Under the pieces are notes generated by a model. The model saw nothing but the letters and a program-made list of their open reading frames with translations. It was not told the origin of the DNA and made no database searches. The translations under genes and the position numbers were made by a program. DNA of 64,000 bases from NCBI GenBank assembly GCA_021442155.1, contig CM038225.1, positions 83,402,925 to 83,466,924 on the forward strand. Reading direction: 5' to 3'. Source of the stretch: Cymbidium sinense (taxonomy: Eukaryota > Streptophyta > Magnoliopsida > Asparagales > Orchidaceae). This document shows, piece after piece, positions 41,281-52,450 of this stretch (positions are counted from its first letter, which is position 1; every line of letters starts with the position of its first letter).

Positions 41281-42330
41281 GTTAGGATGTAGAACAGGGT
41301 GAGTTCCCTTTACAAATGGTTCATTGAAGGCATTCTGACACTCATCATCCTACTTGAACTTGACATACTTTTTGACAAGTGCTGAGAGTGGTTGGTATCT
41401 TCATGATAAGTTGGATATAAAGCATCTTAGATACACCAACCGCACTTGGAATGATTTAAGTTGAGTTAAACTTTTAGGGGTGTCATTTCTAATATTGCTT
41501 TAATCTTCTCTGGGTATCGAATAATAAACCCAAGGAATTTTCCTGAAGTTACTCCAAATGCACACTTTAGGGGGTTCATTTTGAGGTTAAATTGTCTTAA
41601 CCATTAGAAAACTACTCAAGTCAAATATATGGTCTTTTATTCTTTACTTTTGACAACAAGATCATCAATGTAGCACTCGAGCTGATGATGAATGAGTTCA
41701 TCAAAGATTCGAGTCATGACCCACTAGTATGTAGCACTAGTATTTTTAAGGTCGAAAGGCATGACCTTATAGTAATAGATTCTGATCGAGTTCTATAAGT
41801 AGTGTTTCTTTCATCTTTAGGGGCCATCTTTATTTGGTTATATCAAATGAGCCATCCATAAAAGAGAAGATTGCATGAGATGAGGCAATGTCCACAATTA
41901 GCTCTAACATTTGTAGTAAAAATTCATCTTTTGGATATGCCTTATTTAGATCCATAAAATTGATGCATATGCAAATTTTGCCATTCTTCTTCTTAATTGG
42001 GATGACACTAGCCAACTAGGTGGGGTATTTTTCTTTTCGGATGAAACCAACATAGATCAATTTCTTGACTTTAGAAATGACCCGTTGTTCAATGTCTAAT
42101 CCCATGCGTCTAAGATCTTGCTTGATAGGGTTAACATTAGGCCCTATTTCTAGTTTATGGACCACTATGTTAGGAGCCAATCTAGGCATCTCTTCATAAC
42201 TCCATGCAAAATAGTCATTAAAATTAATGAGTAGCCTAACTAAGTCATTAGTTTCAATTTCATTCAACAAGGAGCTGATATATGTGGGATGTAGATTATC
42301 TTTAGTCCCTAGGTTGATTTTTTTGAGCTC
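41281..42330 (-). pseudogene. E1 reverse transcriptase (broken)
   Basis: The domain that would copy element RNA into DNA. In order on the minus strand: an N-terminal part with DYFAWSYEEMP (about 42215-42180), PIKKKNGK then INFMDLNKAYPKDEF (about 42000-41915), the DITK segment (41830), and the catalytic-site motif ECYIDDLVVKS, with YIDD at 41672-41661. Ty3/gypsy RTs usually have YVDD. The thumb region with LRCFISNLS and KKYVKFK follows to 41281. The YIDD frame differs from that of the 42015-41830 piece, so at least one frameshift lies between them, and stops interrupt several segments. The C-terminal end was lost at the S4 junction. Confidence 0.83.
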
Positions 42331-42779
42331 ATCGATGGTTGACTTTATTTCTTCCTTGAATACTTATGCTTTGCTTTGGAGGCTTATATTCATTGCTATG
42401 TAGCTCAAGTGTCATCTCCAAAGGAATCTACTTTTGAGAAGAACTAGCTAGTGTGTTAACCATATAAGGCTCATCATCTGAACTAGATTTCAAGTTTATA
42501 TGGATAACAAGTGTACTCCTAGTAGCTGAGACATATCTCTTATTAGGTGGCCAATAAGGAGGTCTTCCACCCCTTGGTCTACCTCTAGACTGGCCTCTTC
42601 CTTATCCTGGTGGAGGTCAGGTCATCCTACCCACTTGTTCGAATGGAGTAACGAACTGTGAGTGGAATCTAATCTCAGGCTGTACATCCTCCCTTGAGTC
42701 TATTTCTTGCTCCCTTTTATTTTCTTTATTTTTTTTCTTTTCCTTCTTGTTCTCCCACATCAGGATTTTGACAAAGTTC
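42331..42779 (-). pseudogene. E1 linker between protease and RT (eroded)
   Basis: About 450 bp between recognisable protease and RT blocks. It would be polyprotein linker. Only short open pieces are seen, with charged and low-complexity text (for example Lys/Glu-rich near 42720-42760). No domain is recognised. Confidence 0.5.
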
Positions 42780-43330
42780 ACGAGAATAGGTTTTTTTATT
42801 TGGGGAGGTAGTAGGCTGCATCCTCATATATCTTGACCTCGTGAACTATAAATGATTTGAGATCTCCTTTGACATAGTATTCAATTCCACCTCTCATGAA
42901 CTTCATGTACTGAAGTAGAGAGGATGGAATTGTGTTATTCTTGTGTATCCATGGTCTCCCAAAGAAAGCATTAAAAGATGTATCAGAGTTTATAATGTGA
43001 AAGTTGGCTTCAGCCTCCCATGATCTATCTCTGATGGCAACACTATTGGAGCTTAAGGCCCTCTCACCTTATTTATTGATTCCTTTCAATAGCATCCTCT
43101 CCTTTTTTTAAGTTTAAAGATGCCAATTCTCAAGTAGACAAGAGTTCTTAGACTCATATGTTGACTAATGCACCTAGGTCAACCAGAACTCTGGATAGCC
43201 TGTATCTACAACACCTACTATAATGAAAAGAGGACGGTTGTGCTCGATCATCCCTAGAAGTAAGTCTTCATCACTAAATGTAACTCCTAAGATGTCTTTT
43301 GAGCAGTATGCCTCCTCTTTAGTAGCGATC
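42780..43330 (-). pseudogene. E1 aspartic protease (broken)
   Basis: The protease that would cut the polyprotein. Minus-strand landmarks: TFSDEDLLLG (about 43290-43255), then HNRPLFI, the catalytic-site block RVLVDLGALVNI with DLGA at 43180-43169, and FFGRPWIHKN (about 42969-42940), which corresponds to the LLGRPWIH block of Tat-type proteases. Many plant Ty3/gypsy proteases have D-(N/T/S)-G-(S/A), so Leu at the second position is a substitution or decay. The blocks lie in different frames with stops between. It sits between gag and RT as expected. Confidence 0.78.
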
Positions 43331-46279
43331 AATTGAGCTTAGCTTATCTCAGGATCAAGTAAGGCCTTGATTAGAGATTCCTTCATCTCTTTGGATAAGA
43401 CAAGGGCATCATATATGCTTAACTTTGCTGAAAACTTTCTAAGATGAGCTATGATATTGTAATCAATTATGGGTTGGTCCTCCACAAGCATATCCATTAG
43501 TAGAGCATCCTATGGAGGGGCTATCTGCTCACTAGAACTAATGACTTATTTACCCTTATCCCGAGGTGCTACCCTAGGGGGTAGAACTTTACTACTACGT
43601 AGGTTGACTTCAGTGACTTCTTGGAATGATCAGTTTGTGGATAATTCTACCTTTTCATCGAGTATACCTACAACTTCTCCTACAAGATCCTTGGAGTTGG
43701 ATGACTCCAAGTTAATCTCAAGAGGTGAATCTGATTGATTCAAAGAAGGAAAATATGACTATGAATCAGAAAGGAATGGATTAAAACTATTTGAGCTATT
43801 AGTATTCTTTTGAATCAAAGAGCTTTCTATAAGAATGAAATCAGGAGCATTAGAAGTAGATAGAATATAAGTGGAATCGACTTTCTTCATTGATTTCTTT
43901 ATTTTGGGTGGAAGTACATGATAGAAATTAAGTAAAGTTAGCGGAGTAAGGGATTTGATGCCCTTATCCATAGATACAATGCTCTTACCGATATAAGAGG
44001 AGCTAATAGAGGAAGTAGTAGCTACAACAGTAGAGAGAGTGATGGACTCAGATGGTGGTTGTGCTACTGGACTATCTTAGGCAAGTGAGGTAAGTTGCTG
44101 CTACTATCATCACCGAGTTATTCCTTTGCAATAAGCAAACCTTCATTGGCATTTGAGATTTGAGCTACTTCAGGCACCTGCAAAGAAAGTTTCTTGATCT
44201 TAGAAATAATTTTTTTAGAGGTACGAGATAAGGAGATATCCCAACTTTCTTTGATCTTAAGAGGATCGAAAGTATCCCCAAAGATTACTCTAACAAAATT
44301 GGATGCTTATTCTAATAAGCATTCTTTAGGGATAATTATGGCTTCTGACTTGTAGCTATGCTCAAGCTAGTCCTTAAATGTGATACAATCCTTTAAGACA
44401 TGGCCTAATATGCGATGGTAGGGGTAATAGCTAGGATCATCACAATTGCCCACTTCCCCTGGCCTCTTAAGTTCTAGTAGCTAAAAAATTAGGTTTCTTC
44501 AGGATATTCTTGAAGATTTTCTTGACTACCTCCCTCTTGAATAAAATAGTTTATTCAATATGCCAGTAAGAGTAGGTGAAAAATAGCTACATAGCAGTGA
44601 AAATGAATACTGCTGCTGAGTAGGCTGTTGTGGCGGTGATGGCCATTATGGTGGTGGTCATTATGGCAGCTGTGGTGGTCGGTATGACAGCTAAGGTGGT
44701 GGAAGAGGAGATGGAAAAGGAGTTTGTTGAGCTCTTGGTCTCTCATACTGAATTCTGGTTGCTTCTCTCTGTCCACTGACACAACTGTCTGCTTCTTCTT
44801 GAACACCTTCTATGGCTTTGGCCTAAATGATTGGTCTAAGAAGGGCATCTGTTTGGCTTCCTATTGTAAGCTAGCCACCTTATTGATTAATTTCTTGTAT
44901 GTTTTAATGGTAAAGCCTTTAAGAATAAAAGCGACTGGGCCATAGGATATTCTTAAGTAAAATCTCAATGGCATACTGTTTGAATAGCTGTGGTTCATAT
45001 TTCATGCTTAGGTTGCACCACCTGAGAATGTAATCAATAAGGGACTCATTGAGTTTCTATTTTTGAATAATGAGGTCACCTATAGTCACTCTCTATTGTG
45101 CTCCTATGAATCTCTTGATGAAGAGATGCTCTAACTCATCAAAGATGTTCACCAAACTGTTGGGCAGTTTGACGTACCAATCAAATGCAACCCTTGGTAA
45201 GCTGCTGACAAAAAGTCTGAACAGAGTGCATCACTACCACCGGCATTGCATCAAATGGCTCTGAAGTGTGCAATGTGTTACTGTGGGTTCCCACTACCAT
45301 CAATGATCTTGAAGGATGGGGGCACGAAACCCTTAGGGTATTAAACTTCATCGAATTCCTCTATATATGGTCTACCCTTTGGAATGGATGAGCTCCCCCT
45401 GGTTTGCACTAATGCCTCCTTCATCTACTATCCCACCATGTGCTTGATATCCTTCTCATGCATGGAGGAGCTATCTATGGCCTTCCTATGCAAACTACTA
45501 GCAACATCATCCATGGAGTGCACCTAGTATGATCTAAGGTATGTACCAACTCTGGCCGGTCGGCTACCATAGGAGAAGGCTGTGAGATTGGGGTTGGGTT
45601 CTATAATGCTAAGACCACCACCATTAACTCCTCTATCCTCTTCTCCATCCTATCTATCTAGTCATCCTTCTATTTAGGCTGGTCACGGAGGTGCTGAGTT
45701 GAGTGAGAGGTGTCACCTTCCTTAACTATAACACCTTCCTAGCTGTGTTGCTCTCTCTGCAGAGATCCTCGGGTGTCGACCATGTGGACTTCGGCTATGT
45801 CATCCTCATCAGGGTTGAAGTCAACCATACCCTCATCCTAATCTAAGTGATCACTGCCAACAATCTACCTGACTACAGTGTAGTAGTCCTCTATGATGTC
45901 ATCGAAGGAATGGTCATCTACCCTGTGTGGCTCTACTAGAATGTAGACTGGCTGATGACTGACCACTGACTATGCTCTATAGACTGTATGCACTAGATGC
46001 TCTATGCTGCCAAGGTGCACTCCCTAGCTGGCTCCACTAACATGGGGACTACGTAGGTATCCCCTATCCTCTCTTCCTCTAGGGACTATGAAGGTGGAGT
46101 GACCATGATGCTCTTGGGTCGCCACTCCCTCCTAACCATGGCTGAAGTAGAAGGTTGAGCAGGGGAGCTCAACCTCACCTCAACGGGTGGAATAGATGGA
46201 GTGGGATCCTTGGGCCATAGCTAGATCACCAAATGATAGGGTCTCTCTATGGACTAGGGCTTATGTAGCTCAGTAGGGA
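43331..46279 (-). pseudogene. E1 gag: capsid and zinc-knuckle region (broken)
   Basis: The structural protein that would form the particle. A short helical segment (RMEKRIEELM, about 45660-45630) is followed by the retrotransposon capsid domain: FDELEHLFIKRF (about 45155-45120) and YILRWCNLSMKYEP (about 45035-44990). A Pro/Gln-rich spacer lies at about 44800-44600. The nucleocapsid-like motif DDPSYYPYHRILGHVLKDC (about 44440-44385) has the layout of the Tat knuckle C..H....H....C, but the first Cys has become Tyr. From 44340 to 43331 the text is Lys/Ser-rich without a recognised domain. Stops and frameshifts are scattered. Plus-strand frames here are antisense shadows. Confidence 0.72.
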
Positions 46280-47424
46280 CTATGGATGTTCAAACATGGA
46301 CTGGTGATGGTGGCGATTGGAGCAGTGCGATGGTAAGGACATCGACTGCCTCTCTGTCAGAGATCTCCTCCTACATCGGACAGTGCTAGTGAGAACTATA
46401 CCGTCTGAATGATCGGCTTTGATTGGGCAATGATCAAGAAAATTTATCAAAGCGGAGGCCACCGACTGCATGGCATACCTCCTCCTCTCTGTCTTTCCCA
46501 CTTAGGAAGTGACTCTAGCCTCAATGGCCCTCTCTCTATAAATCTGACCCCTAATGTTCCTAGGGATCAAACTCCTCAAGTCATGAAGCAAGTCAGACTC
46601 TAAGCATTCATGGGCTTTACCGACTATGTGAAGAACATATCGTAGACTAGAATAGGGCTTTCTCCTATCCCTAGCGTCAAACTTTGTAGGTGGTGGGGGT
46701 GATGCGGCAAACCTATAGTAATCCTCCTCTCCTTCTAAAGCCGAGAGGGGGTGGAACCTACTGCCACTCAAGAGTGGAGAGGTCTCACGAGGGGAACCCT
46801 CTTCATGATATGAGAGGCACCATCGATCCGCCTTGCCTTGCAGTCATAATGCCGCTTAATCTTGTGGTTCTTATAATAGCATTGTTTCTTAGTGAGCGAG
46901 GTAGAGCGAGAGCTGGTACCAACCTCGAAGGTGGATGAGACTATCTCAGAAGTTAAGATAGCCTTCCCATTTAGAAGTAGGGGAAACAATGGAGGTGGTG
47001 TTATCCCTCGCTGGAACTACAACAGGGCCAACAGGCTATAGTGGCACTGAAGCAAAAATTGGCACTAACACTGCGAGTGTGGAGGAACCACATCGGCCTT
47101 CTTCAATAGTGAGGGAAACTCGAAATTAGACTGCACATCAAAATGCAGAAGTGTCATCTTGCCTGCCAGCTCCTCCTTGCTGATAGTGGTGAGGGCTAGC
47201 CCCTCACATGTGACTCTGATTGCCTCAAAGCCACATCCAAATTGGATCAATGGGTTGGTGAGTATGGCCTGATCCAAGACCAAATCCATACTAGAGGGAA
47301 ACGAGAAGATCACCTTGCCAGAAGACATGGTTGAAGACTGATCATAGGAATGATAAAAAGAACTGGGCTGACATCCCTGCATTAGTTTAAATAGAATTGA
47401 ATCAAACCCCTTATCTTGAACCAT
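46280..47424 (-). pseudogene. E1 long gag N-terminal region or separate ORF1
   Basis: Open pieces on the minus strand run 47424-47065 and 46989-46768 in one frame, then 46771-46502 and 46501-46280 in another, so one frameshift and a few stops break what was a frame of about 380 codons. The start may be 47424 or the Met of MSSGKVIF (about 47328). No known domain is recognised. The first part is moderately hydrophobic (LDQAILTNPLIQFGCGFEAI); the later part is Arg/Ser/Pro-rich with RRIDGASHIMKR and SSLRYVLHIVGKAHE. Ogre-type Tat elements have an extra ORF1 of unknown function before gag, so this may be that ORF or an unusually long gag leader. The capsid block starts only about 1.2 kb further on. 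Confidence 0.5.
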
Positions 47425-47464
47425 TGATTTGGATTATTGACTTTTGATTTGATTTTTGGAATTT

Positions 47465-48634
47465 GAACCCACACTTAACAAATTTAGGCATGCTAAGTGG
47501 GGTTCATTATATTGGAGAGATTTAGGAATTTGAGGAAATACTTTTCCATAAGATTTTTGATTTAGATTTGGAACCCTCATTCAACAAATTTAAGTATGTT
47601 AAGTGGGGTTCAAATGTTTTGGAGAGACTTTGTAGATGTATTTGTTGTATATTTTTGATCAAAATTTGATTTTGGAAATCATTACTTAGCAAATTTAGGT
47701 ATGCTAAATAGGTTTCAATTATATGTTTGAAAAGTTTTGAAAGTTGTTTGTCTTAATGGTTTGGTTGCTATTTGTTGGATATGTTGATTTAATTTGAGGA
47801 GAACTCTCACTTAAGAAATTTAAGTTTGTTAAATGGAGTTCAAAATGTGTGTTTGATATTTGTTGATGATTTGATTTTTGAAAAATGCAAACTCTTATTT
47901 GACAAATTTAGTTTTGTCAAATAGAGTTCAAACATATGTTTGATGTTTGTTGTTTTGATCTGATATCATTTTAGAAATGAGGCCCATACTTAACAAATTT
48001 AGGTATGTTAAATGGGGCTCACCTATATGTTTGTTTGTTTGTTGATATGTGGTTTTATTTTGATTTTGAGGATTGAATTCTCATTTAACAAATATGGGAA
48101 TGTTAAATGGAATTCAAAATGTGTGTTAGATATTTTGATTTTTAAAATGAAACTCTCATTTAACAAATATGGGTATGTTAAATAGAGTTCAATTATATTA
48201 TTTTGATTTTAAAAAGGGGAACCTTCACTCAACAGATTTGGGTATGTTAAGTGAAGTCCAATTTTATGTTGGTTATTTTGATTTTGGTTTGAAAAATGGA
48301 ACCCTCTTTTAACAAAATATGAATATGTTAAATAGAGTTCAATCATATGTTGTTTATCTTCGTTTTATTTAGTTTTGAAAATGAAACTCTCATTTAACTA
48401 TATGGGTATGTTAAATGGAGTTGGTTTTGTTTGAAAATATTTTGGGTATGTTTGGTTTTAATTTTGAAAATGGGACCCTCATTTAACAAATTTAAGTATG
48501 TTAAATGGGGTAGTTGATTTTTGAAAGGGGGTTTGAACATGTTTATGAAAAAGAGGTTTATTATTTGATTTATCTTTGATTTTGAAAAAGGGGAACACTC
48601 ACTTAAGCAATTTTAGATATGCTAAATGTGGTTC
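47465..48634 (-). repeat. array of 13 tandem hairpin repeats in the E1 leader
   Basis: Thirteen units of about 40 bases are spaced 69-126 bases apart and separated by T/G-rich text. Plus-strand starts: 47465, 47571, 47675, 47801, 47889, 47979, 48074, 48149, 48218, 48299, 48383, 48473, 48593. The typical unit is GAACCCTCATTTAAC, about 12 loop bases (AAATTTAAGTAT or AAATATGGGTAT), then GTTAAATGGGGTTC. The arms pair over about 14 bp with one bulged base. Arm changes often compensate: GAACTC with GAGTTC (47801), GAATTC with GAATTC (48074), TTTGAC with GTCAAA (47889), TTAGC with GCTAA (47675). A further decayed unit may lie at about 48690-48730. Confidence 0.88.
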
Positions 48635-48913
48635 GATTAATTTTATTTGAAAGATTTTAATTTTGTTTTATTTGATTTCGATTTTAAAAGGGATTATTTA
48701 TTTGGGAAATTATGTTATGTTGAGTTCGCATGATTTTGCTTTGAAAAGATTTCAAAAACTTTTACAAAGAATTTTATTTTATTTTACTTTAGATTCTTTT
48801 AAAGTTTTGTTAAATATGGAATGAACCTTACTTTACCAATCTAGTGGTAAGAGGTTCTAAATCCTATTTGACTTATATTTGGTCATCTCCTTTGTTTAAT
48901 TAATTTATTTTTA

Positions 48914-48934
48914 CCTATTGGGGGACCCAATAGG
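48914..48934 (-). other. 9-bp perfect hairpin in the E1 leader
   Basis: CCTATTGGG, loop GGA, CCCAATAGG. It lies 183 bases from the PBS on the gag side. A stem this close to the PBS could be part of a packaging or dimer-linkage structure, but nothing beyond the palindrome supports that. Confidence 0.5.
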
Positions 48935-49117
48935 TGTCTTAGGACCTACATGGGAGTGAGGTCGTAAAACCTAAAGGATGCTGGCTACCTATGCTTAAGA
49001 ATGAAATGAGCAAAGGGCCAATAGAAAGAAATATAGTCTCGAGCTTATACAAAAATATAAGTCCACTATTTATGCTTGGAAATGATAATTGTCTACTAGA
49101 TATGAAGAGAGGAATTC

Positions 49118-49135
49118 TCCTTAGTGGAGTTGCCA
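49118..49135 (-). promoter_or_regulatory. E1 primer-binding site (tRNA-Arg type)
   Basis: Minus strand TGGCAACTCCACTAAGGAG begins at 49135, preceded by GGATTTTTC and about 11 bases after the LTR end. It resembles TGGCGACTCCACTGGGGA, the form I recall for tRNA-Arg-primed Tat/Ogre elements. The differences are CG to CA and GGGG to AAGG, as expected for old methylated DNA. Negative-strand synthesis would start here. Confidence 0.72.
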
Positions 49136-50631
49136 GAAAAATCCATAATGTTTATTTTTAGATGTAAGGGGACACCACGCAGATCATAGGGTACTTATTG
49201 AAGTGTTCAGGTGTGACATAGAGGTATTATATACTATCTTGAAAGACAGAGACATCGCCTATCAATGGACCTAATTACCTAATACGGACTCCTAAGGCAT
49301 GATGGGTCTTTGAATATACCAGGGATTTTTCTCCAATTTTACATGGATGAAAAAAGTAGGGTTTATATTAAACCGGGTTCTTAAGCTCCCTATAAAGGCA
49401 AGCCTCTATAGTTAATTACATCTTAGAGAATAAAATTCCCAAAGAATACTCTCGATTAAAGTAGACGATCATCATCTCCAAAGATTTCAAGGTTAGACTT
49501 TCAAAGGATTAGTTATGTTTGAAAAATCAATTGGGAAAGTTGAAGGAGAAGACTTATTTTGGAATCTAAAGGAAAGAAGTAGGAAATGCTCATGATACTA
49601 GGAAGCTTATCGAGCATTCCAATATATCCTATAATTGGGCTTTATATTCAATCGTGAAGAGATTTCATTCATTCGAGTTGAATTTTTATTAGATTACTAG
49701 GGCTTATAATCCATAACACAAGATTATGGAAATGCCAAAGAGGTAAGGATTTATGCTTGTAGCCCAAAGAAACACCTACCTCGGATCCTAAATCTTGGGA
49801 GCTTTAGCATGAGCTAAAGCATGACCTAAATCTAAGCGATAGGTGGACATAAAGGTTCACCTCCATAAGAGAGGATGAATCGTCCGACTTTGGACTTATA
49901 ATCGCCTGGAGTGCCAGCTACATCCTCCTATGATTTTAAAACATGTAGTATGGTCCTATAAATTGCAAGATAGTTGGATAGTTAGGATAGTTATTTAATT
50001 AGAAAGAGACTAAAGTCATAAACCCACTCCCTAAGAGACTAGAGCATGAGTGGTTTGAGCATAAGGCTTAATCTATAAATGCAAAATCTTTTCAAATTTT
50101 ATTTTATTTTTGACACCTCATTTAGACAAAGGATTTGGGATTTTTATATGCCTAAATGCATGATGAAAATTAATTGTTGGCCAAATCAAAAGAGAGGGTA
50201 AAACTCCATCATTAGGGGTTGCTCTCATAGGTCAAGCGACCCCTATTGTGTAAGGATGAAGGCCCTCATTTTACAAAAGTGACTCAAGATGATATGCATG
50301 ATGTGAGACATACAAATATACAGCTAAGGGTTGCTAAATATTTTAATTATCTTATCTATGTCTTAGGCTTTATGATGAGGTTATGAATTATTTAAAATTT
50401 AATTATGAGTGATTAGTTGGGTAGAAAAATTATTTTTATCCTAAGAGCCTACCGCATCCAGGCCACACATTAAAGCATCAATCATAAGAAACTATGAAAA
50501 AAATATGTAATTTCTAATACACAATTTAAATAAATCATCAATCAATTTTATAGCTACTGTAAAAGAATAAGAGGCTAGTGCTGTTGGGTAACGTAGAAAC
50601 CAAAAAGAAAAGATGGGTAGCCGAGCTCTAC

Positions 50632-50640
50632 CCTTATACA
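50632..50640 (-). promoter_or_regulatory. LTR TATA box (E1 5' LTR)
   Basis: Minus-strand TGTATAAGG followed by GTAGAGCTCGG. It is about 1.49 kb upstream of the LTR 3' end, which implies U3 of about 6.4 kb and R plus U5 of about 1.46 kb. This is the copy that would drive E1 gag-pol. Confidence 0.62.
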
Positions 50641-51829
50641 ACTTGGAATATGAAATAATAATTATAATTAAAATGAATACATGATATGGGGGGTCTTCAT
50701 TCTTCAAGTATCCTTATCTTCATCTTTCTTCCTCTTGATTAGTTTATTCCTTCTTTGATTTGGATGTGCTTGCTTCAAAGGTATCACAGAGCCCCAAGAC
50801 AAACCCCTTTTGGTCACTGCTCATCCTAATCCCCCATAGCACTAATCCTATTTCCTATTGCAGAAATTACAATTATATATGAAAAGTAGATCTAACTATA
50901 CCCACAAAATAGAGAATAGTTAAACATACATACAATCCCAAGCAAGTATATATTTTAAACTTAGCACCCTGCACATGGGTAACCAAGCTCACCTGTCCTA
51001 ACTTGGATTATGCATAAGGGTTTAAGCAACCTATAAAAAGAGCATTTATATTTATTTTTAAGCATCCCTTTAAGCACAATCTCCTGTAGAAAACATGATT
51101 AGGCTAAGAGCGACCAAACATCCAGTCTACGAAGCATACACCATAACATCCAGTCTAAAATAATACATCATAAAATAAAACATATATGAGATCATACTCC
51201 ATCCTAACATAGATCTAGAAGTGATGACTTAATTCTAATGTGAGTGTTAAGGCTTTATGTGGTGTGTCTTAACTAAGAATTAGAGTTATGATTTTTCTAA
51301 GTTTGGAAATTTTCAAGTTAACATGATGGTGGGTTTCATTTGAAGTTGTTTAATTGATTTGTGAATTTTAATTTATATTTTTTATTTTGTTTCATATGAT
51401 TTACACTTATCAACTAAGTGTTATGAAGAGAAGGAAGAGGATTACTCTCTTCCATTCCTACCTTAATCCACTTTTTAAAGCATATTGATTTGATTTAGTT
51501 CTCTTTAATGAATGGCTTATTAAATAAATTTTAATTAATCCTAAGTTTAGGTTCACTTTAAATGACCTTATCCAATATGGAAGGCTTCTTAATGTTAACA
51601 TAATTGAATTAGTATCACATGATATATATTAAGCCATTCCATTCCATCACATGTAACATGCATATGATCCAATCCTAAGTGTACCTATACATACAACATG
51701 TTTTAGCACACTTGAATGATGAATGCATGTGTATGTTTGAAGTTTATATTTTTCATTTTGCTTGAATTATATGAACATACAAATTAAAGCACTATCCAAA
51801 TTCTAATACCAAAATACATAAGGATGGAA

Positions 51830-52450
51830 TCACATAAGTATGCATCATTGTTAACCAGAGAAGTGAGGTAATCAAATGACCTCCTTGGGGCTAGCTAAAG
51901 CCTCGTATTCTCGAGATGTCCAGACTATATACTTATTAACATTCCAAACCTATGTAAATCTATATGTGAATAAGGAAAAGAGAGCACTAATTTATATATA
52001 ACATATGCTAATGACTTAGGTGAATATGAATGCATGTATTTTTCATAACAAAAAGGAATCTTCATCTTTTAATTAAGAACATATACACATGTATAAAAGA
52101 TGAGAGCATGTACGTGGCATTGTTGACCAGGGAAGTGAGGTAATCAAATGACCTCCTTGGGGATAATTAAAGCCTCATATTTCTAGATGTCCATACTAAA
52201 CACTTGCTATCTTAAATACATATAAATGTGTGCACAACTATAAAGATGAAAACCATACAAAGATTGTATTTTCTTTAATTAAATCATTTAGGCATTTGAA
52301 TTAAAGCTCTATCTAAATTCTAATATCAAAATACATAAGAATGAAACTAAATGAGTTTGTGACATTTAAACCAGGGAAGTGAGATAATCAAATGACCTCC
52401 TTGGGGCAACTTAAAGCCTCATATTCCTGGTATGTCCAGACTATATACCC
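51830..52450 (-). repeat. triplicated about 250-bp block in the E1 5' LTR
   Basis: Three tandem units with AACCAG(A/G)GAAGTGAG, CAAATGACCTCCTTGGGG and a GATGTCCAGACTA-like end, at about 51850, 52120 and 52365. They are collinear with the three units of the 3' LTR. Confidence 0.8.

Larger units (their letters stand above)
47425..49117 (-). other. E1 5' leader between PBS and gag
   Basis: About 1.7 kb of non-coding leader holding the hairpin array (47465-48634). Closer to the PBS is a 9-bp inverted repeat CCTATTGGG/CCCAATAGG with a 3-base loop (48914-48934). No splice signals or frames are convincing. Leaders of such elements normally contain packaging signals; which part does so here is not visible. 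Confidence 0.6.

Noticed and set aside
43469..43738. 89-residue plus-strand Ser/Thr-rich frame
   Set aside because: Antisense to the gag C-terminal to protease region of E1.
47465..48634. CRISPR-like array
   Set aside because: Regularly spaced palindromic units, but they are diverged, have unequal spacing and similar T/G-rich spacers, and lie in a plant retrotransposon leader.
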